From Mycolicibacterium cosmeticum (GTDB taxonomy: Bacteria > Actinomycetota > Actinomycetes > Mycobacteriales > Mycobacteriaceae): 64,000 nucleotides of DNA. Below are positions 1 to 8,305 of the stretch, piece by piece. The stretch lies in assembly GCA_016197365.1 (NCBI GenBank), contig JACPVS010000014.1, forward strand, positions 167,210 through 231,209, written 5' to 3'. Numbering within the stretch: position 1 is the stretch's first letter; every line of letters begins with the position of its first letter. The notes under the pieces are model-generated. The model was not told where the DNA came from, searched no databases, and saw only the letters and a program-made list of their open reading frames with translations. The position numbers were made by a program, and so were the translations under genes.

Positions 1-208
1 GCTGTTTGTCCCCGTCGGGGAGCATTCCCTGGAATTCGTTCTGCACGAACTGAATCGGTCGGATCGGACCGCGCACGAAGCCCGGATCACCGGTCAGCTG
101 AACGACCGACGCGATCAGAGCCGACACCGACAGCCCGTCGACCGCCGAGGCGATCGTGGCGTCGTCGACACCGACGATCGATTCGGTGTCGAGATGCCTG
201 CTGGCCAT
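1..208 (-). CDS. Flavin-containing monooxygenase-like oxidoreductase, N-terminal fragment
   Basis: The first 69 codons read MASRHLDTESIVGVDD and continue with a segment containing LTGDPGFVRG and FQGMLPDGDKQ. This helical leader resembles the one that precedes the FAD-binding fold in mycobacterial 4-hydroxyacetophenone-monooxygenase-like (Baeyer–Villiger/FMO) proteins. The Rossmann motif itself lies beyond the window, so the assignment rests on the leader alone. The ATG at 208 has a GGGAGG ribosome-binding site at 213–218 and a good promoter further upstream. The gene diverges from the TetR gene at 294 and is its likely target. Confidence 0.55.
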   Translation of the reverse strand, partial: MASRHLDTESIVGVDDATIASAVDGLSVSALIASVVQLTGDPGFVRGPIRPIQFVQNEFQGMLPDGDKQ

Positions 209-218
209 GAAACCTCCC

Positions 219-230
219 GGTGTCGACACC
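219..230. promoter_or_regulatory. Perfect 12-bp palindrome at the predicted transcription start
   Basis: GGTGTCGACACC is a perfect palindrome between the predicted -10 element and the ribosome-binding site of the minus-strand monooxygenase gene. It covers the expected +1 position. It is a candidate operator for the divergent TetR regulator starting at 294. The palindrome is seen; the binding is inferred. Confidence 0.4.
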
Positions 231-235
231 CATAA

Positions 236-264
236 GTGTTATTGATGGCACTGTTGAGTGTCAA
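236..264 (-). promoter_or_regulatory. Sigma-70-type promoter for the minus-strand monooxygenase
   Basis: On the minus strand a perfect TTGACA (264–259) is followed after 17 bases by TAACAC (241–236). The start would fall near 230, about 22 bases before the ATG at 208. Spacing and the -35 box match the housekeeping mycobacterial consensus; the -10 box is imperfect. Confidence 0.5.
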
Positions 265-293
265 GAAGGCCATTCGGGCGTTAGACTCTCCCC

Positions 294-935
294 GTGCCCA
301 AACCCGCTCCCGCCACGGTGGCCGAGGCGAAACGCCAAGCCACCGTCGACCACATCCTGGCGCTGGCACGTCGCCTGGTGTTGCAGACCGGCCTCGACGT
401 CACCATGGACCAACTGGCCGAGACCACCGGGGTGAGCCGGCGAACCCTGTTCCGCCTGTTCGACACTCGCGAGAAATTGGTCGGCGCCGCGTTCGAGGCC
501 GGCATGGGTGGCTATGTGCGACAACTGCCCGAGTACGGCGCCTACCCCGGCGATCCCGCCAGGTGGCTTCGGGCCACCTGCGACACCGCACACCGGATGA
601 ACGCGACCATCGGACCCGGTTTCTTCGAGCTCGCGTCCCGCCGCGACCTGCCGCCCGACCTGGCCGCCGCCGAACGTCTGCGCCGGGTGGAGTTCCGGGG
701 CGCGATGGCCGAGATCACCCGCACGCTGTGGCACGCCACGGGCGGCGACGGTGAACCCCCGTCGGCGCTCAACACCACCGTCACCGCACATCTGAGCCCG
801 CACTTCACAGCCGCCCTGGTGGTCGACGCCGACCGGGACTGGCAGACCGCGGCGGACCTCGCCCACCGGGCGATCGCGACGGCACTTCGGACCGAATCAG
901 GTTTCGCACTGCCCGATTTCGCGGCGCAGGATTGA
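294..935 (+). CDS. TetR family transcriptional regulator
   Basis: This 213-residue protein has the TetR layout. The N-terminal helix-turn-helix spans about residues 37–57 (VTMDQLAETTGVSRRTLFRLF), followed by a variable helical ligand-binding domain. The start is a GTG at 294. It diverges from the flavin monooxygenase at 208, and the gap holds one clear minus-strand promoter and a 12-bp palindrome. Control of the monooxygenase, and possibly autoregulation, is therefore the likely role. It is only distantly similar to the two other TetR proteins of the cluster (3243 and 8302). The inducer is unknown. Confidence 0.85.
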   Translation: MPKPAPATVAEAKRQATVDHILALARRLVLQTGLDVTMDQLAETTGVSRRTLFRLFDTREKLVGAAFEAGMGGYVRQLPEYGAYPGDPARWLRATCDTAHRMNATIGPGFFELASRRDLPPDLAAAERLRRVEFRGAMAEITRTLWHATGGDGEPPSALNTTVTAHLSPHFTAALVVDADRDWQTAADLAHRAIATALRTESGFALPDFAAQD

Positions 936-938
936 CAG

Positions 939-970
939 CACTTTACATTTTTGCCATGAAATGTCACGCT
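939..970. promoter_or_regulatory. Cluster operator copy 1 (ACA-N14-TGT palindrome)
   Basis: Half-sites CACTTTACA (939–947) and TGTCACGCT (962–970) are separated by exactly 14 bases. Read on the minus strand the site is AGCGTGACA-N14-TGTAAAGTG, almost identical to the sites at 3205–3236 and 11037–11068. It ends 8 bases before the ATG at 979. The ATG at 961 lies inside the palindrome, which argues that 961 is not the real start of the next gene. Confidence 0.65.
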
Positions 971-978
971 CGTCCCTC

Positions 979-1689
979 ATGAGCATGAAGAAGTATTACG
1001 GCCACACCTTGCTGTACCTGCACGAGACGATCTCGTTGGGCTCCGGCAACAGTGACCAGTTCTCCGACGTGTTCGCGCAGGTCTACCAACCGATGATGGA
1101 ACAACTGGGGGCACGGTTGTTCTCCCTCTGGGAGAGCACCCCCTACAACGGGCACTGGCCGCAGGTCACGGTGATCTGGGAGATCGATGCCTTTGCCGAC
1201 TACGCCCGGATCGGCCGCGCCCAGGCGCGCGGCGGCAGCCATGCGGAAGCCGCGACCCGATGGTCGCAATTCCTGGCCGAGACCGGCGCATCGGGCGAAG
1301 GCCGGGTCATGTACGCCGGCAAGTACAACAAGACACTCAGCCAGCTCACAGAGGCGAATTTCGGTGCGGGCCTGGTGATCCAGGAGATCATGCAGACCAA
1401 ACCCGGCCGCCAGGACGACTACATCCGCGAGTTGGAACGCCTGTACGTGCCATGGTCGGAATCCACCGGCAAGCGGTGGCTGGGCTCGTTCATCACCACG
1501 TTCCGTTTCAACGAGGTGATCCACTACTGGGCACTCGACGGTGACTGGGCCTGCTTCGAGAACCACTACCCGTCGTGGAAGGACGCGCCCCCGGCGGAGA
1601 TCGTCACCTGGATGAGTGTGGCGCCCGCACTGCGCGACGGCTGGGAGGACTCCATCTTGGCGGCCCTTCCGGCGCATCCCTTGCCGTGA
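979..1689 (+). CDS. NIPSNAP-like (dimeric alpha/beta barrel) protein
   Basis: The 236-residue protein begins MSMKKYYGHTLLYLHE. It looks like two copies of a NIPSNAP/dimeric-barrel module, each with a Y-x-H/L-R-type strand and a W-rich second half (LWESTPYNGHWPQVTVIWEID and later RWLGSFITTFRFNEVIHYWALDGDW). Such proteins often sit in catabolic clusters, but their reactions are mostly unknown, so no function is assigned. The start at 979 is chosen because upstream ATG 961 overlaps the palindrome at 939–970, and because other genes with this palindrome start 14–17 bases after the same half-site. No Shine–Dalgarno is visible, so translation is probably leaderless. Confidence 0.6.
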   Translation: MSMKKYYGHTLLYLHETISLGSGNSDQFSDVFAQVYQPMMEQLGARLFSLWESTPYNGHWPQVTVIWEIDAFADYARIGRAQARGGSHAEAATRWSQFLAETGASGEGRVMYAGKYNKTLSQLTEANFGAGLVIQEIMQTKPGRQDDYIRELERLYVPWSESTGKRWLGSFITTFRFNEVIHYWALDGDWACFENHYPSWKDAPPAEIVTWMSVAPALRDGWEDSILAALPAHPLP

Positions 1690-1699
1690 TGCGCCGCCC

Positions 1700-1903
1700 T
1701 CAATCCGCCCATCGCAGAGCCGCCGCCGGGCACTGAGTCACGGCCTGGCGCAACAACTCTGGGTCGGCGGCCGCGCTGCCGTGGATGACGACGCTGCCCT
1801 CCGCAGTCACCTCGAACACGTCCTCGGCCAGCGACTCGCAGATGCCGTGCCCCGTGCACTTCCCCAGATCGACCTCGACGTGCATGACGGCCCCCGCGCT
1901 CAC
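1700..1903 (-). CDS. [3Fe-4S] ferredoxin, P450 partner
   Basis: This 67-residue protein has Cys16, Cys22 and Cys58 in the pattern C-x5-C ... C-P. That is typical of the small [3Fe-4S] ferredoxins that feed electrons to mycobacterial cytochromes P450. The fourth cysteine of [4Fe-4S] ferredoxins is absent. The GTG start overlaps the stop codon of the upstream P450 gene by four bases (GTGA), implying translational coupling and a shared role. ATG at residue 7 is an alternative start. Confidence 0.9.
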   Translation of the reverse strand: MSAGAVMHVEVDLGKCTGHGICESLAEDVFEVTAEGSVVIHGSAAADPELLRQAVTQCPAAALRWAD

Positions 1904-3156
1904 CGGATGTGCGCGGGCACGCGCTTGATGCCATGGACGAACGAACTGTACAGGAGGTCCGGTTCACCGAATTCGACGGAGGTCAGCCGGGTCAACAACT
2001 CGCGGAACAGATTCCGCAATTCGGTCTTGGCCAGCTGGTTGCCCAGGCAGAAATGCGGTCCGCCGGCACCGAATCCGACGTGCGGGTTGGGCGAGCGGCT
2101 GAGGTCGAAGGTCCCCGGGGCGTCGAACACCGTTTCATCGCGGTTGGCCGAACAGTAGAACAGCCCGACCTTGTCCCCGGCGCTGATCTTCTGACCGCCG
2201 ACCTCGACGTCCTCGGTGGCGAACCGGGCGAACTGCAGCACCGGCGTCGACCATCGCACGAATTCCTCGACGGCTGTACCGATCCGGCCGTCGAAGTCCG
2301 CCATCAGCCACTCCCGCTGCTGCGGGTGGACCGCCAGCGCCATCATGGCGTGCGTGGTGGTCTGCTTGGTGGTGTCGTTGCCCGCCGAGGCCAGCAGGAT
2401 CAGGAAGGCGCCGATCTCCTCATCGGTGAGTCGCTGCCCGTCCACCTCGGCGTTGACGATGCTGGTCATCAGGTCGTCGCCCGGATTGGCGCGGCGGAAC
2501 TTGGCCAACTCCACGCCGGTGTTGGAGATCAGCATGATCTCGTTGATGGTCGCCATGGCGCGTTCCTCCAGGGTGGAGAACTCGTCATCGCTCATGCTGA
2601 ACAGCTTCTCGGCGGCCTTGGCCAGCGCCGGCTGGTCGGCCCTGGGCACACCCAGCATCTCCGAGATGGTCAGCATCGGCAGCCGCGCGGAACAGGCTTC
2701 GACGAAGTCGACGTCACCCGCTCCGACCAGATCGTCGACCACGGCGACCGCGTCGCGGTGGATCTGCTCATCGATCTCGCGCATGTGCCGCGGGGTGAAC
2801 GCCGAACTGATCAGCTTGCGGTACACGGTGTGCTGCGGCGGATCCATCATCAGGAAGAAGGTGGCGAATTTCTGCACCTCGGCGGGCATCGGGTCCAGCG
2901 CCACCCCCTGGGTGGAGGTGAACAGCTCCGGGTGCTGGCTGGCGAACTGGATGTCGGCACGCCGGGTGAGCGCCCAGAATCCGGGCTCCGCATAGTCGAA
3001 CAGGGTCGACAGCGGTTGGTGCCAGCTGAGCCCGTCGGCCGCCCGCAGCCGGGCGAAGGTCTCGTCGCGCACGGCGAACGGCTGACTCCAGAAGTCGTGT
3101 GACGTGATGTCGAACGGGCTGTATTCGCGTGCCTGCGGCGTGCTCGCAACTGTCAC
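1900..3156 (-). CDS. Cytochrome P450 monooxygenase
   Basis: The 418-residue soluble P450 has all family landmarks. These are the oxygen-activating I-helix LLASAGNDTTKQ, the E-x-x-R motif in EEFVRW, and the haem loop FGAGGPHFCLG with the axial cysteine at residue 370. The haem-loop context resembles that of mycobacterial sterol/lipid-oxidising P450s, but the family number cannot be fixed by eye. It starts with a GTG behind a strong GGAGGAGGG site at 3165–3173 and is followed by its ferredoxin in the same operon. The palindrome at 3205–3236 lies upstream and is shared with the divergent TetR gene. Confidence 0.92.
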   Translation of the reverse strand: MTVASTPQAREYSPFDITSHDFWSQPFAVRDETFARLRAADGLSWHQPLSTLFDYAEPGFWALTRRADIQFASQHPELFTSTQGVALDPMPAEVQKFATFFLMMDPPQHTVYRKLISSAFTPRHMREIDEQIHRDAVAVVDDLVGAGDVDFVEACSARLPMLTISEMLGVPRADQPALAKAAEKLFSMSDDEFSTLEERAMATINEIMLISNTGVELAKFRRANPGDDLMTSIVNAEVDGQRLTDEEIGAFLILLASAGNDTTKQTTTHAMMALAVHPQQREWLMADFDGRIGTAVEEFVRWSTPVLQFARFATEDVEVGGQKISAGDKVGLFYCSANRDETVFDAPGTFDLSRSPNPHVGFGAGGPHFCLGNQLAKTELRNLFRELLTRLTSVEFGEPDLLYSSFVHGIKRVPAHIR

Positions 3157-3204
3157 GGGGCGTTCCCTCCTCCAGCGGTGCGACGGCGATGTCGCTGCAG
3201 ATTT

Positions 3205-3236
3205 AGCGTGACAGTTCGCCGATAGTTTGTAAAGCT
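3205..3236. promoter_or_regulatory. Cluster operator copy 2 (ACA-N14-TGT palindrome)
   Basis: AGCGTGACA (3205–3213) and TGTAAAGCT (3228–3236) flank 14 bases. It lies between the divergent P450 (start 3156) and TetR (start 3243) genes and has the same two 9-base half-sites and spacing as 11037–11068. The plus-strand half-site ends just before the TetR start codon, consistent with a leaderless, probably autoregulated regulator gene. Confidence 0.7.
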
Positions 3237-3242
3237 GTGGGG

Positions 3243-3788
3243 ATGCCGGATCCCGCCGTCGCCGAGGACGAGAACAGCACCCGCGAGCGCATCCTCGCGG
3301 CGACCGCCGAGGTGCTCGGCGACTACGGCATGACCAAGCTCAGCCTGTCCGAGGTCGCCGCCCAAGCCGGGGTGTCCCGCCCGACCCTGTATCGATGGTT
3401 TGCCTCGAAACAGGAACTGCTGGACGCGTTCGTGGTATGGGAGCGCAGACATTACGAGCGCGCCGTCGCCGCGGTCGCGGCGCGGCTGCCCGCCGCCGAA
3501 CGGCTCGACGCCGCACTCCAGGTGATCGTCGAGTATCAGCAGTCCTACCCCGGATTGCGGATGGTCGACATCGAACCCGAACACGTGATCGCCCGTCTCG
3601 CACAGTTCATCCCGTTGATGCGCGAGCGCCTGGAACGGCTCTCCGACGAGCCGGATGCGGCCGTGGCTGCGGCCACCGCGGTCCGGGTGGCGGTCTCGCA
3701 CTACTTGGTGCGCAGCGACGACGGTGACGATTTCCTGGCCCAACTGCGGCACTCCGCGAGAGTCAGGACGCACAGCAGCCGTCGGTAG
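3243..3788 (+). CDS. TetR family regulator, paralogue A of the cluster
   Basis: This 181-residue regulator has a helix-turn-helix at about residues 34–54 (LSLSEVAAQAGVSRPTLYRWF). A C-terminal region contains VEYQQSYPGLRMVDIEPE and SHYLVRSDD. Both regions are nearly repeated in the TetR protein at 8302, so the two are recent paralogues or paired regulators. ATG 3243 is preferred, and GTG 3237 is an in-frame alternative two codons upstream. The operator at 3205–3236 lies directly before the start, which suggests autoregulation. The stop is 9 bases before the GH3 glycosidase gene, so the two are likely co-transcribed. Confidence 0.88.
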   Translation: MPDPAVAEDENSTRERILAATAEVLGDYGMTKLSLSEVAAQAGVSRPTLYRWFASKQELLDAFVVWERRHYERAVAAVAARLPAAERLDAALQVIVEYQQSYPGLRMVDIEPEHVIARLAQFIPLMRERLERLSDEPDAAVAAATAVRVAVSHYLVRSDDGDDFLAQLRHSARVRTHSSRR

Positions 3789-3797
3789 CCTGGCGCC

Positions 3798-5957
3798 ATG
3801 CTCGATATCGGTGGACTCGATGTGTCCGAGGCGGCCGCGCTCGGTAGTGGCGCAAGTTTCTGGGCCAGTAAGGCGGTCGGACCCGTGCCCGCCATGGTGC
3901 TCACCGACGGTCCGCACGGCGTGCGCAGGCAGACCGGCAGCGGCGATGATCATCTGGGTATCGGCGACAGCGCCCCGGCGACCTGCTTCCCGCCCGCGGT
4001 CGGGTTGAGCCAGGCGTGGGATCCCGAACTCGTCGAGCGGGTCGGGGTTGCCCTCGGCGACGAGAGCCGAGCGCTGGGAGTGCACGTGCTGCTGGGCCCC
4101 GGGATCAACATCAAGCGGGATCCGCGGTGTGGCCGCAATTTCGAGTACTTCTCCGAGGACCCCCTGCTGTCCGGGGCGCTCGGGGCGGCCTGGGTGCGCG
4201 GCGTGCAGAGCCGCGGCGTGGCAGCATCGGTGAAGCACTTCGCCGCCAACAACGCCGAATTCGACCGGATGCGAGCCAGTTCCGATGTCGACGAACGCAC
4301 CCTGCGCGAGATCTACCTGCGAGCCTTCGAGCATGTGGTGCGTCACGCCCGGCCCTGGTCGGTGATGTGCTCCTACAACCGCATCAACGGGGTGTATGCG
4401 TCGCAGAACCACTGGCTGCTCACCGATGTGCTGCGCGCCGAGTGGGGTTTCGATGGTGCGGTGGTCAGCGACTGGGGCGCGGTGACCGACCGGGTCGCGG
4501 CGGTGAGCGCCGGGCTGGACCTGGAGATGCCCGCCACCGGCGGTGCATCGGACCGCGACGTTGTCGAGGCGGTCGAGCACGGCAGGCTCGCCGCAGCCGT
4601 GGTCACCCGGGCCGCCGAACGGGTGGCACTGCTGGCCGAGCGGACGCGGCAACACGCTTGCACGCCGGCGCCATTCGATGTCGATGCGCACCACCGGCTG
4701 GCCCGCGAGGCGGCGGCGCGCTGCGTCGTGCTGCTCAAGAACGACGGCGGACTGCTCCCGCTGACCCCGTCCCGGATCGCGGTGATCGGCCACTTCGCCC
4801 GCGAACCCCGCTACCAGGGCGGGGGTAGCTCGCACGTGCACCCCACCCGGCTGGACACCGCACTGGACGAGATCCGCAGGCTCGCTGGGGATCACGAGGT
4901 GACGTACTCGGACGACGCGGCTCACGCCGCCACGGCTGACACCGCCGTGGTGTTCCTGGGCCTGAGCGCCGAGGACGAATCCGAGGGTTTCGACCGGTCG
5001 CATATCGACCTGCCCGCAGCACAACTCGACCTCCTCCGCGAGGTGATGCGCGTTCAGCCGCGCACGGTGGTCGTGCTCTCCCACGGCGGTGTGGTGACGT
5101 TGGATGAGGTGAGTGCCCTCGCCCCGGCGATACTGGACGGCGCGTTGCTCGGGCAGGCCGGCGGCGGGGCCATCGCCGACGTGCTGTTCGGCGTGGTGAA
5201 TCCGTCTGCACGCCTTGCCGAGACGGTGCCGGTGCGGTTGCAGGACACCCCCGCGTACCTGAACTTCCCGGGCGAACGGGGCCACACCGTCTACGGGGAA
5301 CGGATCTACGTCGGCTACCGCTGGTATGACGCGCGCGAGGTTCCCGTCACGTATCCGTTCGGGCACGGCCTGTCCTACACCACCTTCGGCTACCGCAGCA
5401 TGGAGGTCGCCGAGCGCGGTGACGGGCTGAGCGTCGCCGTCACCGTCGTCAACACCGGTGCCCGGGCCGGCCGCGAGGTGGTGCAGATCTATGCCGGCAA
5501 GGAGGACTCCCGGGTCAGCCGGGCGCCGCGCTGGCTGGTGGGTTTCGGATCGCTGACCCTGGATCCCGGCGAAGAGGGCGTCGTCGAGGTGGCGGTGTCC
5601 CGCGACGACCTCGCGCACTGGGCGGGCCGCTGGACCGTCGAAGGTGGCGACTACAGGGTGTGGGCCGGGGCATCCAGCCGGGATCTGCGGTTGCACACCG
5701 ACATCGCACTGACCGGTGATGAGACAGCCGAGGCGTTCACCGCCGAATCCACCCTGGGCGAGGTGCTGGCCGACCCGAAGGCGGCGGCGCTGATCGCCGA
5801 GTCGTTCGGGGCGGCCATGCCCACGTCGAGCCCGGAGCTCCTGGCGATCATCGCGTCCACGCCGCTGGACCGCCTCGTCGGGTTCAGCGGCGGCCTGCTG
5901 ACCCGGGACCGGCTACAGCTGTTACTGGCCGAGATCAACGATCACCCCGCGCCCTGA
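3798..5957 (+). CDS. Glycoside hydrolase family 3 beta-glycosidase
   Basis: The 719-residue protein has the usual GH3 order. An N-terminal (beta/alpha)8 domain contains KHFAANN and the nucleophile motif VVSDWGA with Asp225. A central alpha/beta sandwich has LLKNDGGLLPL and GGGSSHVHP, and a fibronectin-III-like C-terminal domain begins near TYPFGHGLSYTTF. There is no signal peptide, so it should cleave beta-linked sugars from an imported, low-molecular-weight glycoside in the cytoplasm. It follows the TetR gene at 3243 by 9 bases. Its last 23 bases overlap the convergent CoA-transferase gene. Its presence among oxidative genes suggests that the substrate of the cluster may arrive glycosylated. 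Confidence 0.92.
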   Translation: MLDIGGLDVSEAAALGSGASFWASKAVGPVPAMVLTDGPHGVRRQTGSGDDHLGIGDSAPATCFPPAVGLSQAWDPELVERVGVALGDESRALGVHVLLGPGINIKRDPRCGRNFEYFSEDPLLSGALGAAWVRGVQSRGVAASVKHFAANNAEFDRMRASSDVDERTLREIYLRAFEHVVRHARPWSVMCSYNRINGVYASQNHWLLTDVLRAEWGFDGAVVSDWGAVTDRVAAVSAGLDLEMPATGGASDRDVVEAVEHGRLAAAVVTRAAERVALLAERTRQHACTPAPFDVDAHHRLAREAAARCVVLLKNDGGLLPLTPSRIAVIGHFAREPRYQGGGSSHVHPTRLDTALDEIRRLAGDHEVTYSDDAAHAATADTAVVFLGLSAEDESEGFDRSHIDLPAAQLDLLREVMRVQPRTVVVLSHGGVVTLDEVSALAPAILDGALLGQAGGGAIADVLFGVVNPSARLAETVPVRLQDTPAYLNFPGERGHTVYGERIYVGYRWYDAREVPVTYPFGHGLSYTTFGYRSMEVAERGDGLSVAVTVVNTGARAGREVVQIYAGKEDSRVSRAPRWLVGFGSLTLDPGEEGVVEVAVSRDDLAHWAGRWTVEGGDYRVWAGASSRDLRLHTDIALTGDETAEAFTAESTLGEVLADPKAAALIAESFGAAMPTSSPELLAIIASTPLDRLVGFSGGLLTRDRLQLLLAEINDHPAP

Positions 5958-7116
5958 GCTCGGCAAGGATCTCCTCGGTGTGCTCACCCAGTTCGGGCGC
6001 CACCGCCCGGGGTGCCCATGGCGTGCCTGCGAAGTCGGCCGGGCTGGCGACCATCGCAACGGTGGAATTCCCTTCGGGCACATCGACGATGCCGCCCGCG
6101 GCGTGGAACTGTTCGTCGGCGATGACGTCGTCCAGGGAGTTGATCGGCGACCAGAAGAAGTCCGGTTCACCCGCGAACACCTCGGCCCAGTCCGTCAGCG
6201 GCTTGGTGGCGAAGATCGCATCGAGCGCGGCAATCAGTTCGCGGGCATTGACGTAGCGGTCACGGGGCCGCGCGAACCGCGGGTCGGTCAGCCAGTCGCC
6301 CCGGTCCAACGCCCGGCAGAGCGCCGGCCAGTGCCGCTCGCCCTGCAACCCGACGATCCAGAACCGCCTGCCGTCTCCGGCGGCGTAGTTGTTCATACAC
6401 GGATTGCCCATCGACTCACGCTGACCGATCGCCACCTGCTGACCGGTCAGCAGCACCGTGTTGAGGTCGAAGGACACGGTGTAGGCGCCCTGACGGTACA
6501 ACGAGGTGCTGACCAATTGTCCGGCGCCGGTGCGGGTGCGGGCCAGCAGGGCCGCGCACACCGCCGCCGCGAGCGTCATCCCCACCGAATGGTCGCCCAT
6601 GCCGCCGCGCTGGAACGGCGGCGTCTCACCGGGCCGGGTGAGCAGGTCGGCCAGGCCGGCACGCGCCCAGAACGCGGCGACGTCGTAGGCGGCCCGGTCG
6701 GCGTCCGGACCGTCGATGCCGTAGCCGGTGATCAGTCCGTACACCAGCCGCGGATTGATCTGCGCCGCGGCTTCGGGCCCCAGGCCGAGCCGGTGCAGGG
6801 CGCCGGGGCGCAGGTTGGTGACGAAAACATCTGCGGTGCTGAGCAACTCGACGGCGGTGTCGCGCCCCTGCACGGTACCGAGATCGAGCACGATGCTGCG
6901 TTTGGAGCGGTTGTCCATCTGGAAGGGCGGATTGGCCGCGGTACCCGTCTCGGCGCCGAGGCCCATCATCGCCCCGAAGGTGCGCGCCGGATCGCCAGCA
7001 GGCGGTTCTATCTTGATGACGTCGGCGCCCCAGTCCGCGAGGATGGCACCGGTCGCCGGGGCGGCCACCCACACGCCGAGTTCGACCACGGTGAATCCGT
7101 CCATCGGCCCCGCCAT
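5935..7116 (-). CDS. CaiB/BaiF family (class III) CoA-transferase
   Basis: The 393-residue protein starts with the family motif VVELGVWVAAPATGAILADWGADVIKIEPP. It carries the catalytic-aspartate region as GGMGDHSVGM. Class III enzymes move CoA from a donor thioester to a carboxylic acid, so it probably activates the acid made by the oxidative enzymes of the cluster. The ATG at 7116 lies 14 bases after the minus-strand TGTAAA half-site of the palindrome at 7122–7153, with no ribosome-binding site, so a leaderless message is likely. It diverges from the phosphotransferase gene at 7160. Confidence 0.9.
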   Translation of the reverse strand: MAGPMDGFTVVELGVWVAAPATGAILADWGADVIKIEPPAGDPARTFGAMMGLGAETGTAANPPFQMDNRSKRSIVLDLGTVQGRDTAVELLSTADVFVTNLRPGALHRLGLGPEAAAQINPRLVYGLITGYGIDGPDADRAAYDVAAFWARAGLADLLTRPGETPPFQRGGMGDHSVGMTLAAAVCAALLARTRTGAGQLVSTSLYRQGAYTVSFDLNTVLLTGQQVAIGQRESMGNPCMNNYAAGDGRRFWIVGLQGERHWPALCRALDRGDWLTDPRFARPRDRYVNARELIAALDAIFATKPLTDWAEVFAGEPDFFWSPINSLDDVIADEQFHAAGGIVDVPEGNSTVAMVASPADFAGTPWAPRAVAPELGEHTEEILAELRARGDR

Positions 7117-7121
7117 GACAC

Positions 7122-7153
7122 CCCTTTACAATCAGGTCGCACTTTGTAAACAT
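7122..7153. promoter_or_regulatory. Cluster operator copy 3 (ACA-N14-TGT palindrome)
   Basis: CCCTTTACA (7122–7130) and TGTAAACAT (7145–7153) flank 14 bases. The inner six bases of each half are exact inverted copies (TTTACA / TGTAAA). The site fills the short divergent gap between the CoA-transferase (ATG 7116) and the phosphotransferase (ATG 7160). Each ATG is 14–15 bases from the start of its nearer half-site. Confidence 0.65.
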
Positions 7154-7159
7154 CGACAG

Positions 7160-8305
7160 ATGTCCTCGCTGACCCAGCGCGTCACACCCGTCGTCGGCCT
7201 GGCCGCTCACCTCGGCCGCGGTGTGCAACGTATCGCAACCGATGCCGCCGTCGGGCGGATGCGGGCACTCCCGCGCCGGATCAGCGACCTCGACGCGGCA
7301 TACCTGTCCGGGCTGCTGGGCAGCACCGTCGATTCGGTCTCGATCATCGGTGGCGACGCCGGTACCTCGTCACGGGCACGGCTGGCGCTGACCGGCACCG
7401 ACGTGCCGGCCTCGGTGTTCGTCAAGATGCCCGCCGAGACCGCGGCGACCCGCCTGATGGGCGAACTCGGCAGGCTGGCCGACACCGAGGTGCGGTTCTA
7501 CCGCCATCTCGCGCCGCAACTGGCCGACGTGCCCGTCAGCCACGGCGGCACGTTCGACGCCGTCACCGGGCGTTTCGTGCTGGTGCTCGAGGACCTGGCC
7601 GTCGACCGTTGTGAGTTCCCCGACACCCTGCACCCGCTCGCGGTCGATCAGGCGGCGCTCATCGTCGAACTGCTGGCCCGCGTGCACGCCACCTTCTGGG
7701 AGCGGGTGCCGGCATGGACCTACTCGGCTTCCGGTGATGCCACCTCACTGCTGACCGGGTCCCTGGCCAACGCCTCGGTCCGCCGGCTGGCCGGCCGGAC
7801 CACCATCCCGGTGGAGGGCGGCCGCTTCATCAACGACAACTACCGCGCCGTCGCGCAGCTCATCGACACCGCGCCGCACACCGTGATGCACGGGGACGCC
7901 CATCCGGGAAATGTCTACTTTCGCAACGGAAAAGCCGGCCTGCTCGACTGGCAGGCGGTGCGCCGCGGCCACCCGTCGAGGGAACTGTCCTACACCTTGA
8001 TCACCAGCATGACCACCGCCGACCGGGTCGACCACCAGCGCGACCTGCTCGACGTGTACCGCCGTGCGCTGGCCGCCGGCGGCGGCCCCCAACTGGACGG
8101 CGACGAGCTGTGGAACAGGTACCGCCAAGCCGCGCTGTATGCCTACATCGCGACCCTCATCACCGCGGGCATGGGGTGGCATGCAAGACGAGACGATCGC
8201 CTTGGAAGGACTGGGCCGGTCGGTGGCGGCGCTGGAAGATCTCGACACGGTCAAGACACTGAAGGCGAATTTGTAATGCACCAGCAACTACCATCAGGGA
8301 TGTGA
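7160..8305 (+). CDS. APH-like phosphotransferase, probably frameshifted near its C terminus
   Basis: The open frame starts MSSLTQRVTPVVG at ATG 7160. It encodes an aminoglycoside-phosphotransferase-fold protein of the mycobacterial Rv3168-like group, with the catalytic loop HGDAHPGNVYF and the metal-binding LLDWQ. The family C terminus appears in another frame: GGMQDETIALEG and the following residues, ending at 8276. Omitting the single T at 8177 joins the two frames (GMG-GMQDET), so a one-base insertion is likely. As read, the frame instead continues with about 40 unrelated residues to a stop at 8305, which overlaps the next GTG by four bases. The kinase core is complete. The substrate is unknown. 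Confidence 0.75.
   Translation: MSSLTQRVTPVVGLAAHLGRGVQRIATDAAVGRMRALPRRISDLDAAYLSGLLGSTVDSVSIIGGDAGTSSRARLALTGTDVPASVFVKMPAETAATRLMGELGRLADTEVRFYRHLAPQLADVPVSHGGTFDAVTGRFVLVLEDLAVDRCEFPDTLHPLAVDQAALIVELLARVHATFWERVPAWTYSASGDATSLLTGSLANASVRRLAGRTTIPVEGGRFINDNYRAVAQLIDTAPHTVMHGDAHPGNVYFRNGKAGLLDWQAVRRGHPSRELSYTLITSMTTADRVDHQRDLLDVYRRALAAGGGPQLDGDELWNRYRQAALYAYIATLITAGMGWHARRDDRLGRTGPVGGGAGRSRHGQDTEGEFVMHQQLPSGM

Noticed and set aside
961..978. Upstream ATG for the NIPSNAP-like gene
   Set aside because: It lies inside the palindrome shared with other promoters. ATG 979 has the spacing seen at the other sites.
3153..5696. 847-residue minus-strand open frame opposite the GH3 gene
   Set aside because: It is antisense to a clear GH3 glycosidase and a TetR gene, and its product is His/Arg/Gly-rich without any domain. 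It is a high-GC shadow.
8263..8285. Fifth ACA-N14-TGT site before the TetR gene at 8302
   Set aside because: Only TGTAAT matches. The opposite half is weak and its spacing is 13, so it was not counted.
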